From: Candidatus Zixiibacteriota bacterium | GTDB taxonomy: Bacteria > Zixibacteria > MSB-5A5 > GN15 > FEB-12 | Length of the DNA: 7,864 bases | Assembly: GCA_030642845.1 (NCBI GenBank) | Contig: DAOWMZ010000063.1 | Coordinates: 1-7,864 of the forward strand | Reading direction: 5' to 3' | Shown here: positions 4,853-7,864 of the stretch, one piece after another | Layout: every line of letters starts with the position of its first letter | Numbering within the stretch: the first letter of the stretch is position 1 | The notes under the pieces: generated by a model | Told to the model about the DNA's origin: nothing | The model's database searches: none | What the model saw: the letters and a program-made list of their open reading frames with translations, nothing else | Position numbers and translations under genes: made by a program

Positions 4853-6451
4853 TTAATGTCCCCCGACTTCGGTATAAAGAATTGTACCATCCTGCCCCAC
4901 TGCCCATCCTTTATTGTTGGTAATCATATATATTCCCTGCAAAATAGCATTTGTTCCGCTTAATTGTTCAGTCCATGTAATGCCATCGGCAGAATATAGA
5001 ATTGTTCCATCATTTCCAACGATCCACCCCTGCTTACAGACACAAAAAGAGATGCTTCGATATTCCGTATCCAGTCCGGAACTCAATATATCCCAGGTAC
5101 TGCCACTGTTTGTTGTATGGAGGATTGTACCAAACAAGCCAACAATCCAACCCTCAGCATTATCAATAAAAAAGATATCTCTAAAATCAGTTGAAATTGG
5201 TGAATTTTGAGAAACCCAATTTTCCCCGCCATCAGAAGTAAAGAGAATTGTTTCGGAATTGCCAACGATCCATCCACTATCGGAACTTATGAAATAAACA
5301 GCACTTAGATCATTGACAACATTGCCATCCTGGATTTCCCATGTCTCTCCGGCATCGATAGTATTGATAATTGTACCATTATCACCACACGCCCAACCAT
5401 TATTAATATTCGGAAAACTAATACTAAGCAGGTCAAGTGAATTGACTGTGTCCTTTGTTATCCAGTTATCGCCCCCATTGGTTGTTTTCCTAATCGTCCC
5501 TCTCTCACCACACACATAGCCATTATTCTGATCAAGAAAAATAACATCACCAATAATACCTACTCTATCGAATTCCTGTTCAACCCAGTTTTCTCCACCA
5601 TCATCAGTTGCAATTATATATTCAGTATTTGGTACAGAACTCACATTACCAACAGCCCAGCCATGCATGTCATCAATAAAAAATACTGCATCCAGTTTAG
5701 CTTTATCTAAACGTTCAAAGTCTTTCTTTTCCCAGCTAAAAACACCAAGTGAACATGGAATAAATTCAGGTGAATTTACAGCCAATGGAGCATCAATTGT
5801 AATTGTATCAAAATAATATCCAGGTGTAAGGCCAATTGAGTTAATACCTATCGCAACATCTTTTGGTACTGTTCCGGTGGGGTCAGGCAGTAATAACCAT
5901 GATTCCTTGTTAGTCATAGAAAAGTCTAAACCTTCTCCACCGATGGATGTAACATTCAAAGTTTGAGATTCAGGGTTTCCTCTGAATGTAATTGCATTAA
6001 AGTTAATCTTTGTAGGTGTAAACTCTAAACTATCCCCAACCAATAATGTAACTGGAATTGCAAAAGGTGAATTAACCACATTATCCGATGTAACCCAAAC
6101 TGTATCTGCGTAAAATCCTGCATCAAGAGTTCGTGAAGCAATACTTATCACAAATGAATCAGGAGCAAGACGATCAACGACATCACCGGACCCGTAAAGG
6201 CTCAATCTTATCCAGGATTCCTGTGCCGTAGCAGAAAATGTAATCGCCTGACCGCTTGGACTTGTAACTTTTATTACCTGGACACCAGGATTTGAATCGA
6301 TAACAGCCTCTCGATGCATGGATGTTGGTTCAACATCCATGTTAATTGTCACCGTTGTTCCGGACTCGTTACCGCATCCGGGAAGAATTATCATCAAACC
6401 TAACAGAACCAGAGAAAATACAAAGAACTTTTTAAATTTATAAATTATCAT
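4853..6451 (-). CDS. Lipoprotein with two BACON-like beta domains and a seven-repeat Ycf48/BNR-type propeller
   Basis: From the ATG at 6451 the product has 532 residues. A basic n-region and hydrophobic core lead to lipobox LPGC with C26 as the lipidated residue; the next residue is glycine, not an inner-membrane-retaining aspartate. Two beta-sandwich repeats follow at about 36-138 and 139-238 (shared pattern: ESW[IL]xL, GxYxDT, NSPxxIP), resembling BACON domains. Residues about 253-532 form seven repeats of about 41 residues with GW[AI]xG...GTI...T.DGG.NW, as in the Ycf48/photosystem II stability factor and BNR propeller family. A longer reading frame begins at TTG (6487), but that extension overlaps the promoter and delays the signal peptide, while AAAGGTG lies 7 nt before the ATG. 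Family members outside phototrophs are mostly uncharacterised exported proteins. Function unknown: a surface adhesion, glycan-binding or envelope assembly role is inference. Confidence 0.88.
   Translation of the reverse strand: MIIYKFKKFFVFSLVLLGLMIILPGCGNESGTTVTINMDVEPTSMHREAVIDSNPGVQVIKVTSPSGQAITFSATAQESWIRLSLYGSGDVVDRLAPDSFVISIASRTLDAGFYADTVWVTSDNVVNSPFAIPVTLLVGDSLEFTPTKINFNAITFRGNPESQTLNVTSIGGEGLDFSMTNKESWLLLPDPTGTVPKDVAIGINSIGLTPGYYFDTITIDAPLAVNSPEFIPCSLGVFSWEKKDFERLDKAKLDAVFFIDDMHGWAVGNVSSVPNTEYIIATDDGGENWVEQEFDRVGIIGDVIFLDQNNGYVCGERGTIRKTTNGGDNWITKDTVNSLDLLSISFPNINNGWACGDNGTIINTIDAGETWEIQDGNVVNDLSAVYFISSDSGWIVGNSETILFTSDGGENWVSQNSPISTDFRDIFFIDNAEGWIVGLFGTILHTTNSGSTWDILSSGLDTEYRSISFCVCKQGWIVGNDGTILYSADGITWTEQLSGTNAILQGIYMITNNKGWAVGQDGTILYTEVGGH
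4856..5695 (-). repeat. Seven tandem propeller-blade repeats within the lipoprotein gene (about 123-bp period)
   Basis: The GW/GY-x-x-G core recurs at residues 264, 311, 352, 393, 434, 475 and 515 of the 532-residue protein, so spacing is 47, 41, 41, 41, 41 and 40. A tryptophan of the NW/TW type follows in each of the first six blades. The last repeat stops after its third strand (GTILYT), and a matching strand (FSWEKKDFERLD, W240) precedes the first blade, as expected for a ring closed by strands from both ends. The DNA also shows the period, for example repeated AATTGTACCATC-like strings on the plus strand, but copies are diverged. Confidence 0.85.
6317..6341 (-). repeat. Perfect 11-bp inverted repeat with a 3-nt loop inside the lipoprotein gene
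   Basis: CATGGATGTTG (6317-6327) and CAACATCCATG (6331-6341) are exact reverse complements around GTT. In the mRNA this would be a stable hairpin starting about 110 nt after the start codon, shortly after the lipobox codons. It encodes MDVEPTSMH. No U-tract follows, so it is not an intrinsic terminator. Whether it has a role is unknown. Confidence 0.7.
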
Positions 6452-6458
6452 ATTTTTA

Positions 6459-6465
6459 CACCTTT
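6459..6465 (-). promoter_or_regulatory. Ribosome binding site deciding the lipoprotein start
   Basis: AAAGGTG on the minus strand lies 7 nt upstream of the ATG at 6449-6451. This supports that start over the TTG at 6485-6487, which would add 12 residues in front of the signal peptide. Confidence 0.75.
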
Positions 6466-6477
6466 CTATAATACATG

Positions 6478-6506
6478 AATAGAACAAGATTAGTTCAAAA
6501 TGTCAA
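6478..6506 (-). promoter_or_regulatory. Probable promoter of the lipoprotein gene
   Basis: On the minus strand TTGACA (6501-6506) is followed after 17 bp by TCTATT (6478-6483), a 4-of-6 match to the -10 consensus. The predicted start near 6471 gives a leader of about 20 nt, much like that of ssb. The weak -10 suggests moderate expression or a need for an activator. Confidence 0.55.
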
Positions 6507-6570
6507 TATGCAAATTCTATAAATTATCTATTAATGATCTTACATTTATCTATGATTTAATTATTCCTAT

Positions 6571-6597
6571 TTGGCACATCAACTTAACGACTAAAAT
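6571..6597 (+). promoter_or_regulatory. Possible promoter for the secreted-protein gene
   Basis: TTGGCA (6571-6576) and TAAAAT (6592-6597) each match the sigma-70 consensus at five of six positions, but the spacing is only 15 bp. If used, the mRNA would carry a leader of about 185 nt. The AT-rich setting makes chance matches likely. Confidence 0.3.
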
Positions 6598-6717
6598 GTA
6601 CATATATATGTTTAAATAAATATGATGATATTATAAATTATAATTTAATAACCTTACTTGAGCCATAATGAACATAGGTTAAAAAGTTAAAGTTAAATGC
6701 CGATGGATAATGATGTG

Positions 6718-6788
6718 TTAGACAATCTAAGACTTGCTATCGAAACCTTAGTGTCTAATCTGTTATTAGATTAAAAATGGTTTTTTAA
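6718..6788 (+). promoter_or_regulatory. Leader RNA with mutually exclusive hairpins before the 6789 gene
   Basis: TTAGACA-(AT bulge)-CTAAG (6718-6731) can pair with CTTAGTGTCTAA (6747-6758), a 12-bp stem with a 15-nt loop. Bases 6754-6758 of its right arm are shared with a competing hairpin TCTAAT/ATTAGA (6754-6759 with 6765-6770). A third stem TTAAAAA/TTTTTAA (6771-6777 with 6782-6788) ends directly at the ATG. This layout could modulate translation, especially as no good Shine-Dalgarno sequence precedes the start, but all stems except the first are short and AT-rich. Confidence 0.35.
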
Positions 6789-7688
6789 ATGAAAAAGTTC
6801 TTGTTATTATTACTAATACTCCCTCATGCTCTATTTGCAGCTTCCGGAGATTATAATGATCCTGTTGCTGCCTCAGGAACTAACTGGATAAATCCAACAA
6901 ATGTGTATCTTGACGATGGAATCAGGACAAAATATAGTAATGCGAATAAAGATAGTCTGTATATAACAAATTTCTCTGTCGGTGTTCCTTCTAATGCAAC
7001 TATTGATTCCATATATGTTAGAATCAACGGACAGGCTGATGGAGACATTGAGAACAAGCGAACTGTTGATATTGCTCTGACAAAAGATGGTTCCAGTATA
7101 GTCGGTGATATTATTCAGGGAATTCTTAATTTCGGATCAGATGATGACATAACCAGTACTGGCACAACAAATGCCTTGTGGAATACAACCTGGACAGTAA
7201 CTGAGATAAATACATCAACATTTGGTGTGATAATAAATAAAAAATCAACTGTTTCTGATACTCTGCGAATTGATCAAGTTCAAATAAAAGTATATTGGAC
7301 CGTAATCTTAAGCGTATCAGTAACTAATTCAACTTTTGCTTTTGGAGCAAATCCTCTCAATACCTGGTTGTCACCAGAATCAAGTATTATAATCAATGAT
7401 GGTACAGGTGCTGAAACATTCAAGGGGAAAATTAGTCAGTTCACTACTGGATCAAATAACTGGCAAATTGACAACAGTGCCAATGGTGCAGATACTGTAC
7501 GCGCTCAATGGTCAACCACCAGCGATACAGGTCCCTGGACTGATATATCTGCTTATGATACTGATTTCACTATTGCTACCAGTGTAGCTGTTAATGATAG
7601 TGTTAATTATTGGTTTCGAATTGAAACACCTGCTACTACTTCATCTTACAACCAGTATTCTTCTACCCTGACCGTTACAGCTGAGTAA
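6789..7688 (+). CDS. Secreted two-domain beta-rich protein of unknown function
   Basis: The 299-residue product has a clear Sec signal peptide: MKK, then a leucine core, then cleavage after about A17 (HALFA|ASG). There is no lipobox cysteine and in fact no cysteine at all. The first mature domain (about 19-171) alternates beta strands with features such as FSVGVPSNATIDSIYVRING and TLRIDQVQIKVYW, reminiscent of jelly-roll domains found in secreted and phage-like surface proteins. The second (about 173-299) starts LSVSVTNSTFAFG and includes WQIDNSANGADTVRAQWST and a terminal YSSTLTVTAE, like small repeat domains of exported bacterial proteins. No enzyme motif, transmembrane anchor or recognisable sorting signal at the C-terminus is seen. 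The ATG has no strong ribosome site. It is divergent from the lipoprotein gene and followed 133 bp later by another exported protein. It is probably a cell-surface or fibre component; that is inference. Confidence 0.8.
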   Translation: MKKFLLLLLILPHALFAASGDYNDPVAASGTNWINPTNVYLDDGIRTKYSNANKDSLYITNFSVGVPSNATIDSIYVRINGQADGDIENKRTVDIALTKDGSSIVGDIIQGILNFGSDDDITSTGTTNALWNTTWTVTEINTSTFGVIINKKSTVSDTLRIDQVQIKVYWTVILSVSVTNSTFAFGANPLNTWLSPESSIIINDGTGAETFKGKISQFTTGSNNWQIDNSANGADTVRAQWSTTSDTGPWTDISAYDTDFTIATSVAVNDSVNYWFRIETPATTSSYNQYSSTLTVTAE

Positions 7689-7821
7689 AATCCACTTAAT
7701 TTGTTCATTAAACGGATCTTAGGGGATTATAATAGATTCTATGAAACTATAAAGAACTTTTACATTTAGTCGAATAATATAATGAGTAAACAAAAGAGAA
7801 AATATAAACAGGAATGAAAAA

Positions 7822-7864
7822 ATGAAAAGTTCAATTATCCGGTTGATTACAGGCATACTTTGCT
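7822..7864 (+). CDS. 5' end of another exported protein, cut by the window edge
   Basis: An open frame starts at ATG 7822 and runs to the edge. The 14 visible residues, MKSSIIRLITGILC, have the basic-then-hydrophobic look of a signal peptide; C14 may or may not be a lipobox cysteine, which cannot be judged here. AGGAA (7810-7814) lies 7 nt upstream and supports this start. An ATG at 7814 reads only three codons. A TATAAT hexamer at 7778-7783 could be a -10 element, but no proper -35 accompanies it, so cotranscription with the gene ending at 7688 is also possible. Function unknown. Confidence 0.6.
   Translation, partial: MKSSIIRLITGILC

Larger units (their letters stand above)
6507..6788. other. 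AT-rich divergent intergenic region and leader of the secreted-protein gene
   Basis: These 282 bases contain no supported gene. They hold a possible plus-strand promoter (6571-6597), a perfect 12-bp AT palindrome ACATATATATGT (6600-6611), a TATAAT hexamer at 6639-6644 without a good -35, and a leader segment (6697-6788) with several inverted repeats. A 25-codon frame (6697-6774) lies in that leader but has no ribosome site. Confidence 0.55.

Noticed and set aside
6452..6487. Longer lipoprotein start at TTG 6485-6487
   Set aside because: It would put 12 extra residues before the signal peptide and overlap the predicted promoter, whereas ATG 6451 has AAAGGTG at 7 nt.
6572..6590. TGGCAC resembling the -24 element of a sigma-54 promoter
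   Set aside because: The required GC-containing -12 element (TTGC type) is missing at the right distance; the sequence there is CTTA.
6600..6611. Perfect 12-bp palindrome ACATATATATGT in the divergent intergenic region as an operator
   Set aside because: It is simple alternating AT sequence in a very AT-rich stretch, with no second copy and no regulator gene nearby.
6697..6774. A 25-codon frame (MPMDNDVLDNLRL... ending LLLD) upstream of the secreted-protein gene
   Set aside because: No Shine-Dalgarno sequence precedes either possible ATG, the frame is short, and the downstream gene is not an amino-acid biosynthesis gene. It is recorded in the leader finding and not called as a gene.
7728..7733. 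TATAAT as a promoter for the gene at 7822
   Set aside because: The nearest -35-like TTGTTC (7701-7706) is 21 bp away, too far for a normal promoter. The TATAAT at 7778-7783 also lacks a well-spaced -35.
7782..7817. An 11-codon basic frame (MSKQKRKYKQE) and a three-codon ATG frame at 7814 just before the last gene
   Set aside because: Neither has its own well-placed ribosome site, and the AGGAA at 7810-7814 fits the longer frame at 7822.

Overview
The window looks like a piece of the chromosome of a Gram-negative, AT-rich bacterium, probably an uncultured lineage of or near the FCB group. The evidence is an LpxD-like C-terminus at the left edge, an lgt gene next to a lipobox protein, BACON-like domains and secreted beta-rich proteins. 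Two features argue against Bacteroidota proper: strong Shine-Dalgarno sequences (nadE, ssb, lipoprotein) and a perfect TTGACA/TATAAT promoter in front of ssb, where Bacteroidota normally use a different promoter consensus and weak ribosome binding sites. The phylum call is inference. I see no rRNA, tRNA, CRISPR array, integrase or intact insertion sequence.

Layout. (a) 1-88: the end of a plus-strand gene. Its stop codon directly abuts the stop of a minus-strand gene for a small two-helix HAMP membrane protein (89-643). (b) 644-1030: gene-poor, holding a REP/BIME-like pair of hairpins (854-927) and the terminator of ssb (980-1008). (c) 1031-1459: ssb on the minus strand, divergent from (d) a tightly packed plus-strand operon nadE - rsmI - PAP2 - lgt (1586-4807; gaps of +9, -4 and -11 bp), closed by a terminator that overlaps the last codons of lgt. 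(e) 4853-6451: a convergent minus-strand lipoprotein gene with two BACON-like beta domains and a seven-repeat Ycf48/BNR-type propeller. (f) 6452-6788: an AT-rich divergent intergenic region with promoters and a leader that can fold into competing hairpins. (g) 6789-7688: a secreted two-domain beta protein, followed by the start of another exported protein at 7822.

How the genes fit together. The nadE operon is housekeeping: NAD synthesis, 16S rRNA modification, a lipid-phosphatase-like enzyme and the first enzyme of lipoprotein maturation. The neighbouring propeller lipoprotein is a predicted substrate of Lgt. The right third (4853-7864) is accessory in character: a divergent pair of exported, beta-rich, probably cell-surface proteins plus a third exported protein that runs off the edge. 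It is the part most likely to hold something undescribed, although I could not assign a definite system to it.
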